64,000 nucleotides of DNA from Cellulophaga sp. RHA19 (GTDB lineage: Bacteria > Bacteroidota > Bacteroidia > Flavobacteriales > Flavobacteriaceae), in the NCBI RefSeq assembly GCF_002813425.1, contig NZ_PHUL01000001.1, positions 868,001 to 932,000 on the forward strand, given 5' to 3'. This document shows, piece after piece, positions 51,804-61,229 of this stretch. The translations under genes were made by a program, and so were the position numbers. Numbering within the stretch: position 1 is the first letter of the stretch; each line of letters opens with the position of its first letter. The notes under the pieces are model-generated. The model was given only the letters and a program-made list of their open reading frames with translations, was not told the DNA's origin and searched no databases.

Positions 51804-53315
51804 ATGAGTTCTAAAGTAAGAGTACGTTTTGCTCCTAGTCCTACTGGACCTTTACATATTGGTGGTGTGCGCACCGCATTATTTAATTATCTTTTTGCTA
51901 AAAAAAATGGCGGTGATTTTATTCTACGTATAGAAGACACAGATCAAAATCGTTTTGTAGAAGGTGCTGAACAGTACATAGTTGACAGTTTAAATTGGTG
52001 TGGAATTGGCTTTGATGAAGGTCCTGGTAAAGAAGGTAAATTTGGACCTTACAAACAGAGTGAACGTAAGCATTTATATAAAGAATATGCAGATAAATTA
52101 ATTGAAAATGGTAATGCATACTATGCTTTTGATAGTTCTGAGAGTTTAGATGAACATAGAAAAAACCATGAAGCAGAGGGTAAAACTTTTATTTACAACT
52201 GGCATAACCGATTAAAACTAAACAATTCTTTAGCATTAACTAAAGAAGAAGTAGCTACTAAACTAGCTAATAATGAGGCTTTTGTAATACGATTTAAGAC
52301 TCCTGAAAACGAGAAATTAGAATTAAAAGATAGCATACGTGGCACTATGCATATAGATACTAATGTGTTAGATGATAAAGTACTTTATAAAAGTGATGGT
52401 ATGCCAACATACCATTTAGCAAATATTGTAGATGATCATTTAATGGAAATTTCTCATGTAATACGTGGTGAAGAATGGCTACCATCTTTAGCATTACACA
52501 AACAATTGTATGATGCATTTGGTTGGCAAGCTCCAGAATTTGCTCATTTACCATTAATTATGAAACCTGTTGGTAAAGGAAAATTAAGTAAGCGCGATGG
52601 AGAAAAGCTAGGTTTTCCTGTATTTCCGCTTTCTTGGAACGAGTCTACTGGTTATAAAGAAGAAGGATATTTTCCGGAAGCAGTTGTAAACTTTTTAGCT
52701 CTACTAGGTTGGAATCCAGGAACTGAACAAGAAATATTTAGTTTAGAAGAACTTGTAAAAGAGTTTTCTTTAGAGCGTGTAAATAAGTCTGGAGCTCGTT
52801 TTGATCCAGATAAAACCAAATGGTATAATACTCAGTACTTACAAGCAAAAGATAATGCAGAAATTGCAACATTATTAATGCCTACTATTTTAAGACACGT
52901 ACAAGAAACTCACCCGTTAGCAAAACAAGAAACTGTTGAGCATTTGGTAGATTTATTAAAAGAGAGAGCAACTTTTGTAAATGACATATGGGATTTAGCA
53001 GATTACTTTTACATTGCTCCAACAGAATATGCAGAAAAAGGAGTTAAAAAACAATGGAAAGAAGGCACTCCTGATATTTTAAACCAATTGGTATCTGTTT
53101 TAGAATCAATAACAGATTTTAGCTCTAACAATACGGAAACTATTGTAAAACAATGGATTACAGATAAGGAATTATCTTTTGGTAAAGTAATGCCTCCTTT
53201 TAGATTGGTATTGGTTGGTGACATGAAAGGGCCACACGTATTTGATATTATTGAGATGTTAGGTAAAGAAGAAACTATTAAAAGAATAAAAAATGCTATT
53301 GAAAAATTAGCATAA
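51804..53315 (+). CDS. gltX: Glutamyl-tRNA synthetase
   Basis: This 503-residue class I aminoacyl-tRNA synthetase charges tRNA-Glu. The HIGH motif is in VRFAPSPTGPLHIGGVRTALFNYLFA, followed by FILRIEDTDQNR. The KMSKS-type loop is KLSKRDGEK, and SGARFDPDKTKWYNTQYL belongs to the anticodon-binding half. Length is normal for bacterial GltX. glnS is also present in the window, so the organism charges tRNA-Gln directly. The gene stands alone between a promoter box and a terminator. Confidence 0.97.
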   Translation: MSSKVRVRFAPSPTGPLHIGGVRTALFNYLFAKKNGGDFILRIEDTDQNRFVEGAEQYIVDSLNWCGIGFDEGPGKEGKFGPYKQSERKHLYKEYADKLIENGNAYYAFDSSESLDEHRKNHEAEGKTFIYNWHNRLKLNNSLALTKEEVATKLANNEAFVIRFKTPENEKLELKDSIRGTMHIDTNVLDDKVLYKSDGMPTYHLANIVDDHLMEISHVIRGEEWLPSLALHKQLYDAFGWQAPEFAHLPLIMKPVGKGKLSKRDGEKLGFPVFPLSWNESTGYKEEGYFPEAVVNFLALLGWNPGTEQEIFSLEELVKEFSLERVNKSGARFDPDKTKWYNTQYLQAKDNAEIATLLMPTILRHVQETHPLAKQETVEHLVDLLKERATFVNDIWDLADYFYIAPTEYAEKGVKKQWKEGTPDILNQLVSVLESITDFSSNNTETIVKQWITDKELSFGKVMPPFRLVLVGDMKGPHVFDIIEMLGKEETIKRIKNAIEKLA

Positions 53316-53333
53316 TCTACATAACATTTACTA

Positions 53334-53374
53334 AAAGCTACAAACGTAATTATGCGTTTGTAGCTTTTTTTTTA
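53334..53374 (+). terminator. Rho-independent terminator of gltX
   Basis: AAAAGCTACAAACG and CGTTTGTAGCTTTT pair around TAATTATG and are followed by a long T run. It begins 19 bases after the gltX stop. Confidence 0.9.
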
Positions 53375-53462
53375 TAAAAATGTAACATATCCCCTATTTT
53401 ATCTACATATATATGTGCAGTATTTGTACATTTAAAACATAAACCTAAAACTTAAAAAAATT

Positions 53463-54416
53463 ATGGGAGATTATTTATACATACCAATGATCGTATTTTT
53501 GGTATTTGTTATTTTTTCTGCAGCTTTCTCTGTTAAACAACAAAGTGCCGCTATTATTGAAACATTTGGTAAATTTAGTAGTATTAGACAATCTGGTCTA
53601 CACTTTAAAATACCATTTATACAAAGAATAGCAGGAAGACTAAGTTTAAAAATTCAGCAGTTAGATGTAATTATTGAAACAAAAACTTTAGACGATGTAT
53701 TTGTGAAATTAAAAGTTTCTGTACAATACAAAGTAATAAAAGATAAAGTGTATGATGCATTTTATAAATTAGATTATCCTCATGACCAAATAACATCTTA
53801 TGTATTTGATGTTGTACGTGCTGAAGTTCCAAAAATGAAATTAGATGACGTTTTTGTTAAAAAAGATGATATTGCATTGGCTGTAAAAGCTGAATTGAAT
53901 GATGCTATGATGGATTATGGTTTTGATATAATTAGAACCTTAGTAACTGATATTGATCCGGATCCGCAAGTAAAAATTGCGATGAACCGTATTAATGCTG
54001 CAGACAGAGAAAAAACTGCTGCACAATATGAAGGTGATGCTGCACGTATTTTAATTGTAGAAAAAGCAAAAGCTGAAGCAGAAAGTAAGCGTTTACAAGG
54101 TCAAGGTATTGCAGACCAACGTAGAGAAATTGCTCGTGGATTAGAAGAATCTGTAGAAGTATTAAATAAAGTTGGTATAAATTCTCAAGAAGCTTCTGCC
54201 CTAATTGTTGTAACTCAGCATTATGATACTTTACAATCTATAGGACAAGAAACAAATAGTAATTTAATACTATTACCAAACTCACCACAAGCTGGTAGCC
54301 AAATGTTAAATGATATGGTTGCATCATTTACAGCAAGTAATATGATTGGTGAAAATATGAAAAAAGCAAACAATAATCCTAAGCCTAAAAAATTAGATCA
54401 ACCTAAAAAAGATTAA
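53463..54416 (+). CDS. SPFH/Band 7 (stomatin-like) membrane protein
   Basis: This 317-residue protein has one N-terminal transmembrane helix (YIPMIVFLVFVIFSAAFSV), then an SPFH/prohibitin domain: SAAIIETFGKFSSIRQSGLHFKIPFIQRIAG, VFVKLKVSVQYKV, and VTDIDPDPQVKIAMNRINAADREK. A helical coiled coil (EKAKAEAESKRLQGQGIADQRREIARGLEESV) follows, and the tail is Lys/Pro-rich. Such proteins oligomerise at the inner membrane and organise microdomains or protease complexes. It is flanked by terminators on both sides, so it is a single-gene unit. Confidence 0.92.
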   Translation: MGDYLYIPMIVFLVFVIFSAAFSVKQQSAAIIETFGKFSSIRQSGLHFKIPFIQRIAGRLSLKIQQLDVIIETKTLDDVFVKLKVSVQYKVIKDKVYDAFYKLDYPHDQITSYVFDVVRAEVPKMKLDDVFVKKDDIALAVKAELNDAMMDYGFDIIRTLVTDIDPDPQVKIAMNRINAADREKTAAQYEGDAARILIVEKAKAEAESKRLQGQGIADQRREIARGLEESVEVLNKVGINSQEASALIVVTQHYDTLQSIGQETNSNLILLPNSPQAGSQMLNDMVASFTASNMIGENMKKANNNPKPKKLDQPKKD

Positions 54417-54442
54417 TTTTTAAGCAAGACTCTTAAATCAGA

Positions 54443-54480
54443 AAATCCGATAGAAAATTAAATTTCTATCGGATTTTTTT
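54443..54480 (+). terminator. Rho-independent terminator of the SPFH gene
   Basis: AAATCCGATAGAAA and TTTCTATCGGATTT pair around an ATTAAA loop, followed by T residues. The 216 bases from here to glnS hold no gene. An imperfect hairpin built on ATACCAATTA (54659-54689) lies at the glnS 3' end. Confidence 0.88.
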
Positions 54481-54696
54481 ATGTTACAATGCTAAATATT
54501 ATTTATTAAAGCAAAACTTATAAAAAATGACCTCATCAAAGGCTAAAAATCATTTTAAACATCAATTTTAAAACTTTAATAAGCAAGTCATACAAATAGT
54601 TTAAGTCTTTTTAAAAGGCCATTAAAAACGCTTAAAACAAGTCGTTTTTAATAGAAAATACCAATTAGTTTTTAATTAGTATCAGTAAAACTTATA

Positions 54697-56382
54697 CTAC
54701 TTCTTTTCTGCAATTTTTGCCCAAGAATCTCTTAAACCAACTGTTTTATTAAAAACTAAATTTTCTTGAGTACTATCCGTATCAATATTAAAATAACCTA
54801 TTCTTTGAAATTGAAAACGGTCACCAATTTTTGCTTCTTTTAAACTTGGTTCTACAAATCCTTTAATTACTTGTAAAGCATTAGGATTTACAAATTCCAT
54901 AAAATCTTTTTCTTTATGGGTATCCGGACTTTCATCTGTAAATAACCTATCATACAATCTAACTTCAGATTCTATTGCGTGTTTTACAGAAACCCAATGT
55001 AATGTTCCTTTTACTTTACGTAAACTTTCTTCAGTGCCACTTCCACTTTTACTTAAAGTATCATACGTACATTGAATTTCAGTAATATTCCCATCGGTAT
55101 CTTTTGTGCAAGATTCTGCCTTTATTATGTAAGCTCCCTTTAAACGTACCTCTTTACCAAGTTTTAGCCTAAAGAATTTTTTGTTAGCTTCTTCTCTAAA
55201 GTCCTCTTTTTCAATATAAATTTCTCTAGAAAAAGGTATTTTTCTACTGCCAGAATCAGCATCCTCAGGATTATTTTCTATGTCTAACCACTCTTCTTGT
55301 CCTTCTGGATAATTGGTAATGACCACTTTTACAGGATCTAAAACACCCATAACTCTAGTTGTAATTTTATTTAAGTGCTCACGTACATGAAACTCTAATA
55401 AAGACACATCTATAAGGTTATCCCTTTTTGCAATACCTATAGTATCTACAAAATTACGGATAGATTCTGGTGTATACCCTCTTCTTCGCATACCAGAAAT
55501 AGTAGGCATACGTGGGTCATCCCAAGATTTTACAACTCCTTCTTCTACCAGTTTTAGTAATTTTCTTTTACTAACTATGGTATGACTTAAGTTACGTCTG
55601 GCAAATTCTCTTTGTTTAGGTCTTGTTTTTTCAGCATCATAAACTTGGTCTAAAAACCAGTCATATAACTCTCTATGCATAGCAAATTCTAGTGTACAAA
55701 AAGAGTGAGAAACTTGCTCTAAATAATCACTTTCTCCATGAGTCCAATCATACATAGGATAAATACACCAATCTGTATTAGTCCTATGATGCGCTTTATG
55801 TAAAATACGGTACATAAGAGGGTCTCTCATTAGCATATTAGAAGAACTCATATCTATTTTAGCACGCAAAACGTGTTCTCCTTCTTTAAACTCGCCATTT
55901 TTCATACGGTTAAAAAGGTCTAGATTTTCTTCTACAGACCTGTCTCTAAAAGGACTAGCAACACCAGGAGTTGTGGGTGTTCCCTTTTGTTGAGCCATAG
56001 CATCAGAAGACTGACTGTCTACATATGCTTTATTTTGCTTTATAAGAAAAATTGCCCAATCATACAACTTCTGAAAATAATCTGATGCAAAGCACTCCTG
56101 CTCCCATTTAAAGCCTAACCAGGTAACATCTTTCTTAATTGCGTCTACATATTCTTGTTCTTCTTTAGCTGGGTTTGTATCGTCAAAACGCAGATTTACA
56201 GGTGCATTATAACGCAAACCAAGACCAAAATTTAAACATATAGAACTTGCGTGTCCTATATGTAAGTACCCGTTAGGTTCTGGTGGAAAACGAAAACGTA
56301 AATTCTCTTTTGAGAAACCGTTTTTCAGGTCTTCTTCGATAATGTGCTCTATAAAATTTAATGATTTTTCGCCTTCATTCAT
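54697..56382 (-). CDS. glnS: Glutaminyl-tRNA synthetase
   Basis: This 561-residue class I synthetase charges tRNA-Gln. RFPPEPNGYLHIGHASSICLNFGL contains the HIGH motif, and LRFDDTNPAKEEQEYVDAIKKDV follows. Also present are SDYFQKLYDWAIFLIKQNKAYVD and the KMSKS-type loop SHTIVSKRKLLKLVEEG. The C-terminal beta-barrel anticodon domains are complete (YIEKEDFREEANKKFFRLKLGKEVRLKGAYII). Together with gltX this indicates direct glutaminylation rather than the GatCAB route for tRNA-Gln. Confidence 0.96.
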   Translation of the reverse strand: MNEGEKSLNFIEHIIEEDLKNGFSKENLRFRFPPEPNGYLHIGHASSICLNFGLGLRYNAPVNLRFDDTNPAKEEQEYVDAIKKDVTWLGFKWEQECFASDYFQKLYDWAIFLIKQNKAYVDSQSSDAMAQQKGTPTTPGVASPFRDRSVEENLDLFNRMKNGEFKEGEHVLRAKIDMSSSNMLMRDPLMYRILHKAHHRTNTDWCIYPMYDWTHGESDYLEQVSHSFCTLEFAMHRELYDWFLDQVYDAEKTRPKQREFARRNLSHTIVSKRKLLKLVEEGVVKSWDDPRMPTISGMRRRGYTPESIRNFVDTIGIAKRDNLIDVSLLEFHVREHLNKITTRVMGVLDPVKVVITNYPEGQEEWLDIENNPEDADSGSRKIPFSREIYIEKEDFREEANKKFFRLKLGKEVRLKGAYIIKAESCTKDTDGNITEIQCTYDTLSKSGSGTEESLRKVKGTLHWVSVKHAIESEVRLYDRLFTDESPDTHKEKDFMEFVNPNALQVIKGFVEPSLKEAKIGDRFQFQRIGYFNIDTDSTQENLVFNKTVGLRDSWAKIAEKK

Positions 56383-56636
56383 AGGATAAAATTAAGCAGT
56401 AAAGGTACAAAATAAGATTAATTATGGCGGTTAAAAATTCGGTCACCATACAATAATGCCATTTTCACAACAGATTTAAATACTACTACAACAATAAATT
56501 TATGAACAAGTTATAAACAACCATATTTGTTAAAGCAAATTTCGCACACGCGTTAAAATGTTTGCAAAAATTTTAAACGTTTAATCTAACTAACTATGTC
56601 CCCAGACAATAAAATAGTTACAAAAAAAATCATGTC
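56383..56636 (+). promoter_or_regulatory. Upstream region of the sprC-like gliding operon
   Basis: This 254-base gene-free stretch holds a perfect 12-base palindrome TTAAACGTTTAA (56573-56584), whose core AACGTTTAA also occurs 143 bases upstream of the other adhesin operon. No well-formed TAnnTTTG box is seen; CATATTTG near 56522 is a partial match. Confidence 0.35.
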
Positions 56637-58892
56637 ATGAGAACAACACCTACTACATCTCTTTTGGTACTTTTATTGTTATTTACCTTTTCGGTAACAA
56701 CAACTGCCCAAATTTTAAATGCTCCAGAGCCCATTGCCGACCCAAGCGGTGGTGGTTCTAGCGGATGGACTGCCGCTTGTGCGTCTTCCGGATTTAACTC
56801 TTACTGGGTAAATTTTACCTGGATTAATGCCCCAGCTGTAAACAGCGACAACAAATTTATTTTAGAATTATCTGATGCCAACGGTAACTTTGGTAGCCCT
56901 GTAGCACTTGCTACATTAGATGATAAGAATGCTAATTATGATTTTAACATTCAGTTTGCCTTACCTACAGATACTAGAGGTGAGAACTACAAAATACGAG
57001 TAAAAAGTACAAGTCCAGAAAAAGTGAGTCCGTCAGCAGGGCCTTATTCTATGTACTATGTAGACTTTAACTCGCCAATACTAATGAGTCAAGATGGAAA
57101 TGGCAACATACCATCTGGCGGAACAATAGAAGTTTGCGACGGGACAGCAATAACTATGGCTCCACATAATGTACCAAACGCCAGTACTTATTTATACAAC
57201 TGGTATAGAAGCGGTACATTATTATCAGAAAAAGGACCTTCTTTAACAACAACACAAGCAGGTATGTATTCTGTACAAATAGACTATGGAACAATTTGTT
57301 CTGGTTCTGCAAGTACAGACTCTAACATTATAGAGGTTACAACAGGTACAAGCTTAGGTGTAGCATTAAATACACCAAGTAAAACAAGCCTTTGCTCTAC
57401 AGAAACAGAAACACTAACAGCAAATATATCTGGACAAGGATTAACGTATGTTTGGTATAAAGACGATGTTGCTATTACTAGCCCAACCGTAGATAACCAC
57501 ACATATACAGTAGATGGTTCATCTGCAGGCTTTGAAGGTAACTATGCAGTAGAAATTAGTGGTACAGGAGCTTGTTTAGAGCGCTCTGCAACAGTTTCTA
57601 TTACTACAGCATCTAATGTTACTTTAACTAGAGATAATGAGGCTAACCTTGTTATTTTACCAACTAAAACAAAAACATTACAAGTAACTAGTAGCAGTAG
57701 TGCTGTTACTTATGCTTGGTACAAAGACGGTACAGTAATTAGCGGTGAAACAACAAATACGCTAGTAGTTAATAGTGCAGGAGAATATTTTGCACGTATT
57801 ACAGACAATGGAGGTAGTTGCCCATTTACTATAGATTCTGACAAAACAACAGTAGTAAGTCCAGCTTCTTTTAACATAGAAATAGATTATACAGCTGCTT
57901 ACACAGACTGCCAAAACACAACAACAACATTAGATGTAAAAACAATTGAAGCTGTTGCAGCAGATGGTACAAAAACAGATGTTACAGCAGATTTAAAAAA
58001 TGAATTTACATACCAATGGAAAAAGAATAGTGTAGCTGTTTCTGGTGAAACAAGTAACTCAATTTCTTTATCTGATATTACAACTAACGGAGATTACACG
58101 TTAAACGCTAGTATTAGTGGTTATAGTGCTACAGACTCTAATACATTAGGTGTAGTATTATTAACGTCAGAAACAGTTACAATTGCAGCAAGTAGTGCTA
58201 CTTTTTGTAACCCAAGCAACCCAGTAGTTATAAGCACTACAACAACTTTAGCAGGTGAAACATTTACTTGGTATAAAGATGGTGTTAGCTTTAATACTAC
58301 AGATGAAACTTTAAATAGTACAGAAACAGGAACTTTTGTTCTAGAAGTACTAAAAAATGGCTGTCCGTTACGTTCTAACGAAGTTGTTATTTCTCCATTA
58401 AATGAAGATTTAATTACACTAGACAGCAGTGATCCAGTTATTCTTGTAGAAGGACAAACTAAAACAATATCTGCAAGCGGTGGTACAAGTTACCAGTGGT
58501 TAGATGCAGCTAATGTAGAATTAAGCACAAGTGCAACTGTTAGTTTAACAGCAGAAGGTACTTACACGCTTATAGCAAAAATAGACGACTGTGAAGTTAT
58601 AAAACAATTTACAGTCTCATACAAAGATACTTTTAATGTTCCTAATGTAGTTACTCCAAACGGTGATGGTAAAAATGACCTATGGATACTACCAAATTCT
58701 TATTCTAATAACCCCAATGCAACTGTTATTATTTACAATAGTAACGGTGAAGAAATTTTAAATGAAAAAGGCTACAAGAACAATTGGCCAACTTCAACTA
58801 TGAGTTTCCCTAAGCAAAATATGGTTTTTTATTATAAGATTCTTGATGACAAAGGTGGTCAAAAACAAGGGACTATAACAATCATAAGATAA
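56637..58892 (+). CDS. sprC: SprC-like T9SS type B sorting-domain surface protein
   Basis: This 751-residue secreted protein has a signal peptide (residues 1-24, ending TTTA before QILNAP). Several Ig/PKD-like beta domains follow, with repeated YxWYKDG motifs (LYNWYRSG, TYVWYKDD, TYAWYKDG, TFTWYKDG). The C-terminal gliding motility-associated type B sorting domain starts at about 665 (FNVPNVVTPNGDGKNDLW ... IYNSNGEEILNEKGYKNNW). Its place directly before a PorP/SprF-like gene, a small gene and an SprB-like gene matches the F. johnsoniae order sprC-sprD-small gene-sprB. The symbol is by synteny and architecture, since sequence identity cannot be measured here. Confidence 0.75.
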   Translation: MRTTPTTSLLVLLLLFTFSVTTTAQILNAPEPIADPSGGGSSGWTAACASSGFNSYWVNFTWINAPAVNSDNKFILELSDANGNFGSPVALATLDDKNANYDFNIQFALPTDTRGENYKIRVKSTSPEKVSPSAGPYSMYYVDFNSPILMSQDGNGNIPSGGTIEVCDGTAITMAPHNVPNASTYLYNWYRSGTLLSEKGPSLTTTQAGMYSVQIDYGTICSGSASTDSNIIEVTTGTSLGVALNTPSKTSLCSTETETLTANISGQGLTYVWYKDDVAITSPTVDNHTYTVDGSSAGFEGNYAVEISGTGACLERSATVSITTASNVTLTRDNEANLVILPTKTKTLQVTSSSSAVTYAWYKDGTVISGETTNTLVVNSAGEYFARITDNGGSCPFTIDSDKTTVVSPASFNIEIDYTAAYTDCQNTTTTLDVKTIEAVAADGTKTDVTADLKNEFTYQWKKNSVAVSGETSNSISLSDITTNGDYTLNASISGYSATDSNTLGVVLLTSETVTIAASSATFCNPSNPVVISTTTTLAGETFTWYKDGVSFNTTDETLNSTETGTFVLEVLKNGCPLRSNEVVISPLNEDLITLDSSDPVILVEGQTKTISASGGTSYQWLDAANVELSTSATVSLTAEGTYTLIAKIDDCEVIKQFTVSYKDTFNVPNVVTPNGDGKNDLWILPNSYSNNPNATVIIYNSNGEEILNEKGYKNNWPTSTMSFPKQNMVFYYKILDDKGGQKQGTITIIR

Positions 58893-58899
58893 TCATAAA

Positions 58900-61047
58900 A
58901 TGTTTAAGTTTAAGTACATATACTGTCTATTATTAGTGATGGTGCTAACCAATGTTAGTGCCCAAGAGGTTAATCCATACCTATCATACGATGTTCCATC
59001 GCAGAACCTTTTAAAATACAATAGGTTCTTAATAAACCCTACGTTTTCAACGGTAAGGGAAGACAAGTCGTACATAAACTTATTACATAGAAACCAATCG
59101 GTACAGTTTACAGATAATAATCAAAATTACTTTTTAAGTTATAGTGGTCGTGTTAACGATCGTACAGGTTTAGGTCTAAGTATATACCAGCAAACTGCTG
59201 GTACCTTAACAAACTATGGTGTATTAGCCAACTATGCTTATGGTGTAAAACTTAGTGATAAAAGTAATTTTACTTTTGGAGCTAATATGTCATACTACGC
59301 AAGTGGTTTAGATAAAAGTAGAGTAAATGCTGCCGATCCAGACGATCCGTTTTTAACAGGTCAAAGAGACAATTTATTACAGTTTCAGCCTGGTGTTAAC
59401 TTGTCTTATGACAAATTTGATATTGGTTTATATGCAGAAAACTTATTTGATTACAATCTTAAAACAAGCGAATCTATAACAGAATTTGCAGATAAAACAT
59501 TCTCTGGTCACTTACAGTACACACATCAATTTGATAAAACATCTGGTATTTTAGAACAAGGTAGATTAATGCCTTTGGCTAGAGTACGTAAAGCTGGTCA
59601 AGAAGATATTGTACTTGGAGGTAGCCTAATATTAGATTTACCTAAACTTGGATGGGCCCAAGTTGGTTATGATGACCATTATGGTGCCGCTGCAGGTTTA
59701 GGTTTTAATCTAAACAAAAGATTATCGTTAGGGTATACTATGGAAAAAGGTATCTCTGGAGATCTAGATAACTTTGGTGTTACTCATGAAATATCTGTAG
59801 CATATTCTTTTACTCCTAATTTAACTGAAGATAGAGTAATGTTAGAAGATGATAGTGATGATGAATTAGCTTTTAATGAAGAAGATACAAACCTAGAGGA
59901 AGAATTAGAATCTGAAAAATTTGAAGAACTTAAAAATCGATTAGCAGAAAACGATCAGGTATTGGCAGAGCTAATGTATAGACAAGATTCTTTAGAAGTA
60001 AACAGACAAAGAGATCTAGAAACAAGGTTTGAAAGAGTGTTACGTATGGTACGTAGTGAAACTAAAGGTACAAGGCCTGACTTAGAAGAAAAGGCTAAAA
60101 AAATGTATTTCATTAATAATGATGATAATGCAGTTGCAGAAAACTTAAATAATAAACCAAATGGTATAGAAAAAGATGCAACTGATGTTGTTACACCTAA
60201 TACCTCAACTTCTGGTTACCAAAATACAGCTAACAATAATCCTGACACTGCTGTAAAAAATTCAGCTGTTGTTAAAGATGCAACTACCACAAATAGTGCA
60301 ATTGCTAACAATACTACTTCTACTGCTGTTAAAAAAACGGCTTCATCAATAAAAAGAAGAAAGTTTAAAAACTTAGATGGTGTAGAAGAGGGTTACTACG
60401 TAATTGCTAATGTTTACAAGGGTCAAGGTTACTTAAATAAATTTATAAAAGATTTAGAAGACAACGGACTATCTGCAGATTATATTAAAGATCCAAAAAC
60501 AGGACTTAAGTATGTGTATCTAGAAAGATATGATACTTGGAAAGAAGCAGAAGCAGCACATAACTCGCAACTTAATGGCGCATATAGTTATGATATGTGG
60601 ATAATGAATGTAGATAATGATACCAATACAGATAGTAGATATAACAATACTGCTTATGCGGGTACAACGCAAGATAAAACTAAAATATTAACAAGGGATA
60701 AGTACAGTAATGACAATCCTAAGTTTAGAAATCCTGTACAAAAAGACAATGTTGCAGGTGCTTTTCCAACGCCACAAGTTGTAAAATTCAACGGTGTAGA
60801 TTCTGGTTATTACATTATTGCTAACGTATTTGCAAGTGCTAAAAACGCAAACAATTTTGTAAGGTTATTAAATAAGCAAGGCTTACATGCTAGCTATTTT
60901 ATAAACCCAGAAAACAACTACAGGTATGTATACTTAAAAAAGCACGGTACTTGGAACAATGCTTTACTGTCTTACTATTCTAATATTAATAGCTCTTACC
61001 AAGATCGCATGTGGATTATGAGAGTAACTCAAAACAACATAGCGTAA
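58900..61047 (+). CDS. sprD: SprD-like PorP/SprF barrel fused to two SPOR-like domains
   Basis: This 715-residue outer-membrane protein has a signal peptide (1-21, NVSA before QEVNPY). The PorP/SprF-type barrel covers about 22-310 (QNLLKYNRFLINPTFSTVRED near the start). An acidic coiled coil follows at about 325-400 and a Thr/Asn-rich linker at about 410-490. Two SPOR-like repeats occupy 498-572 (GYYVIANVYKGQGYLNKFIKDLEDNGL) and 636-712 (GYYIIANVFASAKNANNFVRLLNKQGL), each ending MWIM-V. SPOR domains bind denuded peptidoglycan, so the protein could tie the secretion barrel to the cell wall. Its stop overlaps the next start by one base. Confidence 0.8.
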   Translation: MFKFKYIYCLLLVMVLTNVSAQEVNPYLSYDVPSQNLLKYNRFLINPTFSTVREDKSYINLLHRNQSVQFTDNNQNYFLSYSGRVNDRTGLGLSIYQQTAGTLTNYGVLANYAYGVKLSDKSNFTFGANMSYYASGLDKSRVNAADPDDPFLTGQRDNLLQFQPGVNLSYDKFDIGLYAENLFDYNLKTSESITEFADKTFSGHLQYTHQFDKTSGILEQGRLMPLARVRKAGQEDIVLGGSLILDLPKLGWAQVGYDDHYGAAAGLGFNLNKRLSLGYTMEKGISGDLDNFGVTHEISVAYSFTPNLTEDRVMLEDDSDDELAFNEEDTNLEEELESEKFEELKNRLAENDQVLAELMYRQDSLEVNRQRDLETRFERVLRMVRSETKGTRPDLEEKAKKMYFINNDDNAVAENLNNKPNGIEKDATDVVTPNTSTSGYQNTANNNPDTAVKNSAVVKDATTTNSAIANNTTSTAVKKTASSIKRRKFKNLDGVEEGYYVIANVYKGQGYLNKFIKDLEDNGLSADYIKDPKTGLKYVYLERYDTWKEAEAAHNSQLNGAYSYDMWIMNVDNDTNTDSRYNNTAYAGTTQDKTKILTRDKYSNDNPKFRNPVQKDNVAGAFPTPQVVKFNGVDSGYYIIANVFASAKNANNFVRLLNKQGLHASYFINPENNYRYVYLKKHGTWNNALLSYYSNINSSYQDRMWIMRVTQNNIA

Positions 61048-61229
61048 TGGATAAGATATTCTCTAAAATAATACTTTTTTGTGCACTATTGCTTACATGT
61101 ATAGCATTAGCAAACATAAAAAATACCGATAAGTATACTGTAAAATTCAATGACAGTATAAAGAATGACAACTCAACTCAAATTAATTACTCACCAACAA
61201 ACACTAAAAACGTTCAACCTAATGAATAA
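61047..61229 (+). CDS. Small exported or membrane-anchored protein between sprD and sprB (60 aa)
   Basis: The ATG at 61047 shares its A with the TAA of the SprD-like gene and opens MDKIFSKIILFCALLLTCIALANI, a signal or anchor helix. A polar Asn/Thr-rich tail of about 35 residues follows. The frame is open a little further upstream, but the TAATG coupling fixes the start. The stop overlaps the SprB-like start by 8 bases. A small gene occupies the same place in the F. johnsoniae spr operon as I recall it. No domain is recognised. Confidence 0.75.
   Translation: MDKIFSKIILFCALLLTCIALANIKNTDKYTVKFNDSIKNDNSTQINYSPTNTKNVQPNE

Noticed and set aside
40918..54689. ATACCAATTAGT string found after the second kinase gene (40920) and at the glnS end (54660)
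   Set aside because: Only two short AT-rich copies were seen; they may be parts of weak hairpins at gene ends. There is not enough to call a repeat family.
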